Part shown: piece by piece, positions 54,500 through 64,000 of the stretch | Layout: each line of letters starts with the position of its first letter | Position numbering within the stretch: the stretch's first letter is position 1 | Source of the DNA: Adenophora triphylla var. japonica | Taxonomy: Eukaryota > Streptophyta > Magnoliopsida > Asterales > Campanulaceae | DNA: 64,000 nt | Assembly: GCA_022495995.1 (NCBI GenBank) | Contig: JAFEMH010001470.1 | Coordinates: 186,001 to 250,000, forward strand | Direction: 5' to 3' | Notes under the pieces: model-generated | The model's database searches: none | Told to the model about the DNA's origin: nothing | The model's input: the letters and a program-made list of their open reading frames with translations, nothing else | Translations under genes and position numbers: made by a program

Positions 54500-57075
54500 A
54501 TGGATCCGGAGGGCAATCCCATACCGAGGCAAGCAAGAAGAAACATCTCAACGGCCGCGAGAAGGAGGAGAAAGGAGCTCGTTCGGACGGAGAGAAAGTA
54601 TGACTTTCTTACGCCTCCGTCGGAGCTTTACCCGGGGAGAAGAGAGCATAAATCAACGAACCCGCGATCGGTTGGGGTAAGCATTCTCGTTTTGCTCAAA
54701 TCCGATGATTTTGCTTGAATTTTGAATGATTTAGGGCTTGACCCGAATTTTAGGATTTTGAATGATTTTTTGAATGATTTTGAGATGCATGAACAACCTA
54801 TGAGGCTAAGAATGTGCAATGTGCAATTTTATTTGATGAAAAATATGAGAATGACTCACTTTTTTCTCGCAAAATGAAGTAAGAATGAGAATTTTTCAAA
54901 ATATGAGACGGAGTTCTTGCCTTGTGCTAGAACTAGGTCAAAATTCTGATTTTCAATGAGAAAACATGATTTTGGAAGATGAAAATGATTCATGCATGCC
55001 ATTTTTGAAAGAATAATGCTTATGTGCGAAGAATTGTGATTTTGTGCTTTAGGAAAGCAATGACGCGTTTCAAGTGATGAAAGACACGTTTTTGATGCAA
55101 ATAATGCTAGAAAAACTTTTGTGAATGCTTTTTCTTTTGAAAATATATGCACTTTTGAATATATGCATGCTTTTGAAATAATATGAAGGACTGACGCTTC
55201 TTTTTGATGTGCTTGTCTACAGGAGAACAAGTCTAGAGGACCGTCCGAGATTGCAGTCAAGCTTTGGCGAGAGGATGCCGGATTTTGAGAAGAATGGGGT
55301 GAATCCCAAGCGGTGGTGAGGGCTACCGGCTGGATGCATTTGTAGAGGCTATCGGCGGGGTGTTCACATCACCTCTAAGAGCGAGGCTTGGTCCGAGGCC
55401 CTTTACGAGTTACGGTGGGACGGTACACATAGCTTTCACACTGGTAGGGAGAGGCGCGGTGACTCTGCCGATTTCACGGCTATTGCGGCCTACGGTTCAC
55501 CGGGAGGCCCGTGACTTGGAGAGACCATATTACGGCTGAGGAGTTTCCGGGCTTTGGTAGGGTTTGAGGCGATTCCCAGTGGGGATGGAGACACGGAACG
55601 TCGAGGTGGCGATCCAGACTTGCATGCGAGAATTTTCTTGCTAATGATGTGGCCCTTGCCCGGTAGCTAGAGCATTCATATGGTTGATGCTATCGATCAC
55701 CATTTTTGCTAATTACAGGACGATAGCTATGACTTGCCTCCTCGACTCTCTGGAGGATGTTGATGGGATAGGGACGGTCTCTTGGGGAGAGGCCGGATTG
55801 GCGGAGCTCTACTTCTCGTTGGACATGTACGGTCGGAACAAGGCTGCTTCCATGGGTTTGCTTTTCATTTGCCCTTGAGGTAGTCTCCTTTCTTTTCTCT
55901 TTTCTCTTTTCTGTCTTGAGACTTTTATAAGAGAGAATGACCTTTTGATGTTTTGAACATGCGGGCTGGTTTTGTGAGGTGATCGGGTTCTTCCCTTGGA
56001 ACCCGGCGAGTGATGTCACCATCTTCCACTGCTATGGTTATTTGGAGGAGATGCGAGAGATAAATTCACGGGAAGACCCGGATTACCTTCGACTACAAAA
56101 TGGTGAGGCCGGTCATCAACGGGGATGGGCACGACGGAGTGGACTTCTACCCACAGGGCGAGTATCAGGAGATCTTCTTTGGGAGATGCCATCGAGGTGA
56201 CGAGGCGAGAGGAGGTGGCTCAGGGCGACATGTGATGTCATTTACTTGCGGGGACCGCTTCTCGAGGCGGCATGGTCATGTTCCCCACTAGATGCCATTA
56301 CTCCTTCGACCCTCCGGCACGGATCTTTGCGGCCCGAGGGGTGGCGAGAGGATGAGATTGCTAGTACCGAGCGGGCGTGGGCTGCGGAGGAGTATTTTGA
56401 CATGGACACCCCCTACGTTGTGTTTGTGGAGCGGCGCTGAGGACGCCACGAAGCTAGTGAAGGCTGGCGGTCACTCGGGGATATGGGGAGGATGAGCCTG
56501 CGGCCCGCCGATCCCTCCTGCGCATCTGTCCTATGTGATCCGTGGAGTGCCGAGGAGGATGAGGATACTGTCCCCGTGCTAGGGAGCCCCAGTACACCTT
56601 GCCGCTTTGATAGCCTTTGTAAGTGTACTTTTAGGGTCTTATTCCCTTTTTAGCTTTGATTTTACGCTTTTGCAATTTTACGAGATTTTACGAGATTTTT
56701 CTCTTCTTCTTTTTTTTTTTTTTCTCGGGTTCCGGCTCGCACTTACGATAGAGTGGTCGGGCGGGAATAGGGGCTGGAAGGACATGTGCCGGTCTCTTAC
56801 GAGGAAGGCGGCTGCGCTTGAAGGCGGCGGCGGATGCACGGGAGCACAGGCGCAAGAGACGGCACGTCGGGGGCACGACGTCTACCTCATCGGCCTCGGA
56901 GTACTCTTCCCGGTGCCATGCCTCGGGGCGGGGACCCAGCGGCGACGTGCAGGCGGTGGGCGAGTACGGGCACGATAATGTCCATTTGTCGACTTGAGCG
57001 ACCGGGAGGACTTGATGAGGAGGCTAGCATTTATGAGGCGAGTAGCGATGAGGAGGAAGAAGAATCGGAGGCCTA
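54500..57075 (+). pseudogene. Opposite-strand accessory ORF of the Tat element, plant mobile domain-like
   Basis: Begins at ATG 54500 (MDPEGNPIPRQARRNIS, Arg-rich) behind a (GA)n leader like a plant 5' UTR. The first exon probably ends at GTAAGC (54677). Coding resumes after an acceptor near 55221. The segment after the acceptor at 55718 reads MTCLLDSLEDVDGIGTVSWG and GEAGLAELYFSLDMYGRNKA. This pattern (a linker, WGxAxLAxLY, then basic residues and an aromatic-rich stretch) is that of plant mobile domain proteins. Later parts (FFPWNPASDVTIFHCYGYL, then GC-rich pieces to an EEEE-acidic end near 57075) are frameshifted. Established: some Tat elements carry an antisense ORF between pol and the 3' LTR. 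Its function is unknown. The ORF is broken here. Confidence 0.6.
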
Positions 57076-57510
57076 GGAGGTCTCTAGAATAGATTTGGAA
57101 CAAAAACAAACAATGAACAATTTTTATGCACAACTTTGTTTATTTTTGCTTTATTTGGGCGCCGATGGGCGAAAACATTGTATTTACATTTTATTTACTT
57201 TTCTAATTTATGCTTTTTCAATTTGCATATTATACGAGCCTTGGGGCGACTTTTTGCTTGGAATTGGGGTGGCGGGCCAAAATGATTTATAATGGTGTAT
57301 AAATGCTTGAATGGCTTACGGATATGTTTTTGTACGGGTTTTGGTTGAAAAAGTGGGGTGAAAACTCCGCTTGGGCAGCAACTTTGGTTCTTTGCAGAAT
57401 TTCTGCGAGAGGGCTAATGTAGCCGTGCGGCATGGCCTTGAGGGCAAATGAAGCCGTGCGGCTTACGATTACTGTCTGAAATTTGGTTATTTTACGAATA
57501 AAAGCAAGGC

Positions 57511-59110
57511 TTGGCCATTTCATTTCATTTTCACTCTAGACTTGTCCCAATTGTTCCCGAGCATATTTTGGACCTAAAAGCACCATCTTTGAACACTTTG
57601 CGATGGAGAAGCTCGTTAGATTGCAAAGGGAAGCGAGACCATTTTCTATCCGGTCTTCAATCTTGGGCGAGACATAACTTCCAAAATCACAAGGGGCTGC
57701 TTGATTCTTCCTTCAAGATCAAGTCTTTATGGCATTTGAGGGATCTCCCGCCCGATTGGGACTGTTGAGAGCCGCGGCAAAGTTACAGGACGTCAGGAGA
57801 CATGTTCTTGCTTTTCTTACAACGAAATTGTCCCAACGCACGAAGACTTGAGCCTTGATTGGGGGTCCCGAGGCGAGGCTATATCTATTCCGGCGATCGG
57901 AGACGCGCGGTGACGGTAAAGCTTGCATCTTTTAACGAGATTCCTTTGGGAGAGGCTGAGAGGATGATGGTAGCCGGATAGGATTGACCTTTACGATATC
58001 CGGGCGAGGTTTGGGTCTCCGAGATATGGCTGCGACCACGGTGGCTATGGATGCTTTCATTCTCTGCGTATTCTCTATTTTGTTCCTTCTTGAGTCCGTG
58101 GGGATCTGTCATAGTGGCCTCTTGGACATGGTCGGAGGCTGCGAGTGGGAAGGATATTGTCCCATTGATTTTGGGAGAGACATTTCATGGGATCGATAGG
58201 ATGGCTCGGGAGACCGTTTCATGAGGTCAGGGAGTCAGGCTATGTTGACTACGTAGGCTGCGAGGAGAGGCTCGGGGCTTTGCACAGGGCTTTGCCGACT
58301 CGGTGCCCTTGGGTGATTTCTCGGAGAGGTGCGCCTAGGCGGCGAGAACGGGGGTAGGCGGGAGGCGATGATGGCTAGGCTATCCACTTCGGACATCCGT
58401 TGGTGGATACCACATTGGAGGTTGCGGACCGGGGAGGATATTTCGGGAGTCTTATCTTTGTGAGGGTTCCGGGATTCTGCTGGTCGTCCTTCTACATACC
58501 TGCTTGGTATCCGGGCGGTTTGGGGCTTTACGGGAGCCATTGAGTGATTGGGAGGACATCCAGGACCATGGAGGTGGTGTCATTGGACATGAGAGATCCG
58601 GCCCGGCTTCTCTTTCTTCTCGAGGCTTGGACATATCGCTTTCCCACCCGGGGCTATCTTCGGGAGCGGGAAGAGCACCATCTTGACCACTTGTCTACTT
58701 GGGTAGTACGAGAGGGAGATGGGAGCGACTCGGGGTTATCTTGGAGGATAGACGTCGAGCTTTATTGGGAGGCGGCGTGACTCGAGTAGGACTGCGAGGG
58801 AGGCGAGGCTAAGGCGAGTTGCCATAACCAATCGAGGTGACTTGGTCGAGAGATATGGAGGCTCGGTACAAGAGGTTGTCAGAGGTCGCTCCTTTGGCGA
58901 GGCTCGAGAGGGAGGAGGTGCGGACTCGTGCTCGTATAGAGAGCGCTCATTGACACGGGGTTGGTAGAGGCTCCGGTGAGGATACCGAGAGGTCGGGATG
59001 AGGGATCACGACATTATTGAGAAGAAAAGGAAGAAGACTCGACGAGGTCGAGGAAAAGGGAAGAAGGCGAAGAAGACTCGGCGAATGACGGGACAAGTCT
59101 TTTCTCAAGA
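57511..59110 (+). pseudogene. Opposite-strand accessory ORF, DUF7745-like part
   Basis: Frames in series: PSLNTLRWRSSLDCKGKRD with ARHNFQNHKGLL (57590-57770), a segment with MDAFILCVFSILFL and, in the next frame, IVPLILGETFHGIDRMARE (58040-58215), and STSDIRWWIPHW (58380-58420). The order of an opening IFW..L-type helix, a DAF.L.VFSIL hydrophobic stretch and a (P)xILGETF block matches DUF7745 proteins. That family is found mainly in plant transposon-associated genes. An acidic/basic tail ends about 59110. Many frame changes, so the assignment rests on short blocks. It may be one gene with the preceding PMD-like part. Confidence 0.5.
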
Positions 59111-59497
59111 TCCTCTTATTGCCATTTGCAAACACATTAGTTTATTTAGGCATTTTATTGTATTTTAGATCTTTTTAGCGGGTTAGCGAGTTAAGAGGTA
59201 GGCGTGCTTGAACTCATCAAGAAGTTTTTAACTTGTAATGAACAAGGCATATTATCTTAAAAATTAATCAAGACACATTTCATGGAAATTCAAATGTCTT
59301 TATTGATTGGGACCCGTTTTTATGAAAACTGAAATGCCCTTTATTTTTATTTATTGTTTAGGACGCACTTCATGGAAGCTTGATTGTCCTTTTTATTGTT
59401 TAGACCGAACCATATATGGCTGCCTACGTTCCCCTTTTACAAGAAAGGCTAAGGGGCTCAGGTCTACGTAGTTCATTACAGTGAACCAATTTTTTAT

Positions 59498-59681
59498 GTG
59501 CGGCCACATGTCTTTTGCCTAGACCGCCCTTTTTGGGGTTTCGGCCTAGTGGGCATTACTCTTTTTGCACTAAGATTTTTTTCTTTTTTTTTTTTTTTTT
59601 TTTTTTTATATGTGCAACCCTGTCTTTTGCCTAGACCGCCCTTTTTGGGGTTTCGGCCTAGTGGGCATTACTCTTTTGCAC

Positions 59682-59718
<37 letters not shown>
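59498..59718 (-). repeat. Tandem duplication, about 108 bp, each copy with a poly(A) run on the minus strand
   Basis: Two copies of TCTTTTGCCTAGACCGCCC and TTTCGGCCTAGTGGGCATTAC (from 59511 and 59619), each followed on the plus strand by CACTAAGA and a T run of 25-30. The second T run directly abuts the pol stop codon at 59719-59721. Confidence 0.9.
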
Positions 59719-59719
<1 letters not shown>

Positions 59720-60740
59720 TAGACATAGTATCTTCGGAGTTTATCACCGTTGTTTGGGTGGACAAAGGGATTGCCATCCAAGTACGCAAGCTTCATTGCT
59801 CCTCCTGACGGTATCTTACGCACCACATAAGGGCCGATCCAGACGGGTTCCCATTTTCCCGGGGTTGTCTGCGGTAGGGGGCTTTACTTTCGGCACTAAG
59901 TCGCCCTCTTTGATGTCTCTGGCCTTGACCTTTTTATCAAACGCTGCGGCCATTCGCCTCCGGTAGGCTCGGGTGTGTTCCATGGCTTTTAGCCTTCTCT
60001 CGTCAGCGGGGCTAACTCATCATGCCGATTTGCGCAACCATTCCACTTCATTGACACCTATTTTCGGGGAGGACCCTTAATGACGGGATTTCCAACTCCA
60101 CCGGTAACACCGCTTCCATCCCGTAAGTTAGGAGCAAAAGGAGTTTCTCCGCGGGCCGCTTACGACGCACGTTACGTAGCCCCGCAGTGCTAGGTGCGGC
60201 TTTTCGGGCCAATCACGACCACGGGTGGCCATCTTAGGATGATCCGCTCGAGTGTCTTATTAGCAAACTTCCACGGCTCCATTGGTCTCGAGGTCTGCGG
60301 GGACGACTTGTGGCGAGTAACTCGACTCGACAACGAGTCTATCGCAGTCTCCTTCAAGTGTGACCCATTATCGGAAATGATCTCGTTGGGCACCCCATAT
60401 ACGCACATTATGTTTTCTTTGATGAACTGGGCCACTTTTCTAGAAGTGAGGACCTTGTAGGACTTGGCCTCTACCCATTGGTGAAGTAGTCGATGGCTAC
60501 CAACACGAACTCGTGCCCATTGCTTCCTGCCGGATATTTTCCCTATCACGCCGATGCCCCAAGTTGCAAACGGCCAAGGAGTCGCCATGCAACACAGTGT
60601 CATGAGGTGGGAGATGGTTGAGGTTAGCAAACCGCCGGCATTTGTCGCGAGGTTCGGACGTGCCGAACGCATGCTGTTTCCATGGAGATCCAGAGAGTAA
60701 CCCATTCTCGAGGATCACTTGCATCGTGGCTCGCATTCAT
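59719..60740 (-). pseudogene. Tat element integrase
   Basis: On the minus strand: an integrase core with VEAKSYKVLTSRKVAQFIKE followed by YGVPNEIISDNGSHL (second catalytic D in SDNG), then the segment carrying the last acidic residue in broken frame (60190-60330), the C-terminal MEHTRAYRRRMAAAFDKKVK and a final LDGNPFVHPNNGDKLRRYYV before the stop at 59721-59719. At least four frame changes. Upstream it joins the second RNase H region. Confidence 0.88.
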
Positions 60741-61160
60741 GTGAGGACCGGAGGGACCATTGTGGACTTCGGTCATCAACTCTCTCGGCTCTTTCTTGAG
60801 TGACACATAAGAGGAGTGGTCCTTGATACCGCTTCTTGTATAGGTTGCCTCCTAGAATGACATAATGAGAAGCCAACACTTTTCGTGGCTTGCAAGCTTT
60901 TGGCTCGACTCCTTCTTTTGGTCTACCTTCTTCGTCTACGAAAGCCGACTCTCCGTCTTTGAGGAATTGGTAACTGATTGTACCAAGAGTTCCTTTATAG
61001 GCTCGAGTCCCAGTCCACTTCACAACAGAAAGGCTGGGGCTTCTCTTCTACCCACTCGAAGAGGCTTTATGGCTTTTCCCTCGGGATCTCTACCAGATGA
61101 GGCTAGAGTAGCTAGGAGCGTCTGCGAATCTGTTCTTTTCCCTCGGCAAGTAGTGGAAAG
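60741..61160 (-). pseudogene. Tat pol linker between RNase H and integrase
   Basis: Contains ALATLASSGRDPEGKA-like RNase H end, LRVGRREAPAFLL and the HYVILGGNLYKKRYQGPLLL-like integrase zinc-finger approach (60860-60890), in several frames. It bridges the flanking pol domains without a gap. Confidence 0.7.
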
Positions 61161-61600
61161 TCACTTCTCCTGAATCGTCCAACTCCTCCATATAGGCATG
61201 ATACCGTTGCAGATTAGGGTCTGCAGCCTTCCACTTGTTGGAGACTTGGTTGATGATCGTGGCCGAGTCTCCGTAAACTTCGAGCTCCTTGACATTTCTT
61301 TTCTAAGGCGGCCTCCAAACCAAAGAATGCAGTGCTTCATACTCGGCGGCATTGTTTCGTGGCAGAAAGTTCAACTTGAGGGCTATTGGGTATGCTCATC
61401 TTTTGGATCGACCAATAGCATTCCTACACCATTTCCTCTTTTGTTAGCGGCCCGTCAAAGAACAACTCGCCATCTATTTTCGTGCTCAACCGCAAAGATC
61501 CCTTCATCTCGAAATTGGGGTTCGTGCCTCTCTCGTCTTCATTACCGGGGAAATTCGCCAGTGATCTCGACAATGCTTGACCCTTGATGGCCTTTCTCGG
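61161..61600 (-). pseudogene. Tat element second (archaeal-type) RNase H
   Basis: Pieces in changing frames: LFFDGPL (first catalytic D context) near 61460, AAEYEALH near 61335-61360, and ELEVYGDSATIINQV with the second D near 61255-61290. The order FDG, AAEYEAL, GDSxxxxNQ is that of the additional RNase H that distinguishes Tat/Ogre elements from most gypsy retrotransposons. Broken by frameshifts. Confidence 0.72.
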
Positions 61601-61960
61601 TCACATAGTTGATGTCGTATTCTGCCAAGAAGAAGGACCACTTCGCTAGACGCATCGAGAGGGAAGGCTTGTCAAAGATGTACTTGATGGGGTCCATTTT
61701 TGAGACCAAGTTTACAGGGTGGGCTTGCATATAATGCTTCAACTTGCCGACTACCCGCACTACCCCGCACGTGTCTTTTCACCACGCCGAATAATTGAGC
61801 TCACCTCCCTTGTAGCTTCCTGGCCGACAAAGTAAATGGCATTCTCTACCCGAGAGTCTTTCTTCTCTTGAGCAAGCATAGCCCCAACCGCCGTGTTCCA
61901 GGATGCTAGATAGAGCAAGAGGCTTCGTCTATGTGGGGGCATAGTACCGGGGGATGTACT
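61601..61960 (-). pseudogene. Tat element first RNase H (RT-linked)
   Basis: LLLYLASWNTAVGAMLAQEK with the start of the gypsy RNase H (61815-61920), then HYMQAHPVNLVSKMDPIKYI and RLAKWSFFLAEYDINY (61585-61745). Two open segments with a frame change between them near 61760. Confidence 0.82.
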
Positions 61961-63030
61961 AAGTATGCCTTGATCTGGTCAAAGGCATCTTGGCATTCTT
62001 CGGTCCATTCTCGTGTCCACATTCTTCTTCATGAGTTTGAAGATGGGCTCGCACATAGTGGTCAACCGATTGACGAAACGGCCGATGTACCGCAATTTAC
62101 CCATGAAGCTCTTGACTTCGTGCTGGTTTGAGGTGGCCTCATATCCATGATGGCTTTGATCTTTCTGGGGTCAACTTCTATACCTCGCTCCGTGACCATA
62201 TACCCGAGCACTTTTCCCTTGTCACTCCGAAGGTGCATTCGTGTGGTTTAGTCTCATGGAATGCCGTCTCACTCTCTCAAAGAATTTTCGTAGGTCAACA
62301 AAGTGCTGCCCACCTTCTCCTTTGGAGTGGATTATCATGTCGTCTACGTAGACCTCAATCTCCTTGTGGATCATGTCATGAAAAAGCGCGGTCGCTACCT
62401 CTCGGTAAGTAGCCCCGCATTCTTGAGCCCGAATGGCATTACCGTATAACAAGAGGTTCCCACGGTGTGGTAAAGGCCGTCTTTTCTTGGTCTTCCTCGG
62501 CCATCTTGATCCGGTTGTAGCTCGCAAAACCATCAACGAAGGATTTGACTTCGTAGTTGGCAAAAGGAGTCTACCAGATGTCTATGTTTGGCGAGGGTAG
62601 TCGTCTTTGGGCCGGCCTTGTTCGGATCTCGGAAATCCACACAAAGAACGCACCTTCCCATTGGCCTTGGTTACGGTTACGATGTTGGACAACCATGTCG
62701 GGTATTCAATGACTCGATGAATCCTACCCGCAAAGTAGCTTCTCAATTTCTTCTTTGACCTGCAGAGACCATTCCGCTTGATCTTTCTCAGCCGGCTTTA
62801 CCGGTTTAGCATCCGGTGCTAGAGGGATTCTCAGGCTCTACTATCGAACCTGTCTAGCCCCGCATATCTTTGTATGACCATGCAAACACGTCGACGTATT
62901 CTACGAAAGCATTTCAATCAATCTGTCCCTTTCAACCCCCTGGAAGAAGCTTCCAATCTGTGTCTCTTTAGGTTCCTCAATAGTACCCAAATTCACACTT
63001 ATCAAAATCTCCTCGGCTGGCTTGGGCCCG
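61961..63030 (-). pseudogene. Tat element reverse transcriptase
   Basis: On the minus strand, an N-terminal lead of VNLGTIEEPKETQIGS (about 62950-63005) and EYVDVFAW-like residues precede RT. The PTWLSNIVTVTKANGKVR block lies at about 62650-62715, KSFVDGFASYNRIKM near 62510-62555 and the catalytic EVYVDDMIIHSKGEG at about 62319-62364. The conserved FDKIKAIMDM-like and FMGKLRYIGRFVNR-like segments follow at 62040-62160. Frameshifts throughout; the catalytic YVDD is intact in the open piece 62222-62563. Confidence 0.88.
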
Positions 63031-63190
63031 GTTTTCCTCTTTTACGAAACAACTTAAAGATTTCTTTAATGTATTGTTCGTTTAGTGTGTTTGCATCTTG
63101 TTCAAATGATTCATTATTAATGTTGTTAAGTTTTGAGTTAATTTATCATTTGTTAAGTTGGCAATAAGAGGATAATCGTAAAGATCTCGT
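63031..63190 (-). other. AT-rich spacer between gag-side and pol
   Basis: A sharply AT-rich island of about 160 bp in an otherwise GC-rich element, noncoding on the minus strand. Ogre relatives have an intron near this place, but I see no convincing splice sites here, and a small insertion is equally possible. Confidence 0.45.
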
Positions 63191-63194
63191 CATT

Positions 63195-64000
63195 TCATTC
63201 AAGATAAAGGGAAAGATTGACATCGATTACATTTTCATAATCCTCAGCGTGAGGCCTTCGGATGACTCGAGGACCGGAATTCAAGATTCCTGACTCAACC
63301 GAATAGACAACACCGACTCTGGACCCTACACTACTTATTGACTCGAGGGGGACTTGACAAGGGTTAGGCAGGGATCTCACTCGTTCTTGCTGTTGCCACA
63401 GGGAGTAGCGGTCTTGCCGGCGTTCTTCGAAAGTTGGAGACTTCGAAGCGATCAAAAGCTTGCCGAAAAATCATTAACAGCCTGCATCGTGGAAAGATGG
63501 TGAGGGGAACTAAAGTAACTTGTTGCAATCTTTCGCCTAGCTCTTCCGTAGCGACCGGACTCATCGGGACCGAAGGGTCCGGCTCATCTTATCCAATGCA
63601 CCGCCGATAACTCATTTCCTCTTTACCGATCTTGGACATCACGACCTTGTCGGTGTAGCCAATAGAAGGGTTGGCCTGGATAATGCGATGAAGTCTTCTT
63701 CGAGAGGGGATCTTGATTCTTCCTTGACTGGGCTACGTATTCAATAGGCTTTCTGTGTTCGCTTCCCGGATCCGCTAGCTTCTCATTGAACTTCACGATG
63801 GCCACAAATTCAGCACTTTACGCTTCAAAAGGATCATCTGTACACCTGGGTATCAGCCGGACTCGTGCTTGGGGTGACGGGTTCCTTGGCATAAGCGACA
63901 TAGTAGTCGAACTTGCCCGAGGGCTCTCCCAAAGTTCCTACGCTCTTGTCCCCGGCTTCGTATCTTTCTTTAAGCTTGTTTGTGTGGATTTTCTCTTCTT
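63195..64000 (-). pseudogene. Tat element gag/protease side, unassigned
   Basis: Several short minus-strand frames (63195-63455, 63364-63564, 63623-63805 and to the window edge). Readable pieces include AIVKFNEKLADPGSEHRKPI and EERRQDRYSLWQQQERVR. I see no clear protease DTG/DSG motif or zinc knuckle, so the call is from position only. Confidence 0.5.

Larger units (their letters stand above)
51017..64000 (-). mobile_element. Tat-lineage Ty3/gypsy retrotransposon, nested in the copia 2 LTR
   Basis: Starts at 51017 with TGTGAATGTGTG directly after the copia LTR sequence; the presumed 5-bp target is GTAGC. Read on the minus strand, the window enters in gag/protease, then RT (YVDD), a first RNase H, a second RNase H and integrase, ending with a pol stop at 59719-59721. 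Gypsy order and the second RNase H place it in the Tat group (Ogre/Retand relatives). Downstream of pol lie an opposite-strand accessory ORF region, a 50-bp tandem array and an LTR at the left end. The other LTR is outside the window. Coding regions are heavily frameshifted. Confidence 0.9.

Noticed and set aside
60194..61587. Plus-strand frames across the Tat pol region
   Set aside because: Antisense shadows of integrase and RNase H, whose conserved motifs are clear on the minus strand.

Overview
This window is nuclear DNA of a flowering plant, most likely a eudicot. Genes have short exons with GT/AG introns. Intergenic DNA carries Stowaway-type MITEs with CTCCCTCC termini. Most of the window is transposable elements of plant-specific lineages: two SIRE-type Ty1/copia elements with an extra 3' ORF, a Tat-lineage Ty3/gypsy element, a plant Helitron and a TRIM. 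I cannot name the species.

Layout. 1-8.5 kb is a small gene island: a G-rich minisatellite, a MITE, a four-exon PLAC8/cell-number-regulator-6-like gene (2007-3417) and a six-exon TIM21 gene (4166-8464), both open throughout and apparently intact. 8.7-17.3 kb is a decayed autonomous-type Helitron on the minus strand. Its 3' terminus (8-bp hairpin plus CTAG) is recognisable 253 bp beyond the TIM21 stop, and its introns hold tandem arrays of a Stowaway-end-like sequence. 17.3-20.2 kb is AT-rich repeat debris. 20.2-36.6 kb holds two neighbouring ankyrin/PGG-domain (ITN1-like) loci. The first is a pseudogene split by copia element 1 (21520-32314, target duplication ATATT). The second has only its two 5' exons in the window and is followed by copia element 2 (36908 onward). 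Between them lie a tandem duplication of the first locus's 3' end, a TRIM, and two Stowaways, one of which has its own empty site preserved in an adjacent tandem copy. 51.0-64 kb is a Tat-lineage gypsy element on the minus strand, nested in the right LTR of copia 2. It has dual RNase H, a 19-copy 50-bp array, and an opposite-strand accessory region resembling plant mobile domain and DUF7745 proteins.

The most striking signal is that each of the three large retroelements carries its own short palindromic or near-palindromic motif, scattered through LTR and internal DNA: GGTGTTACC/GGTAACACC in copia 1, TTACCGGTAA (core ACCGGT) in copia 2, and paired GCCGTGCGGC in the Tat element. Motif clusters in both copias sit at the start of U3, the end of U5 and between ORF modules, and three ORF stops of copia 1 fall inside them. 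This resembles, by analogy only, the motif-amplifying anti-silencing system of Arabidopsis VANDAL elements. I report it as the candidate new system.

All retroelement and Helitron ORFs here carry frameshifts or stops, so nothing mobile looks autonomous. Some frameshifts, especially beside CCG/CGG, may be sequencing error.
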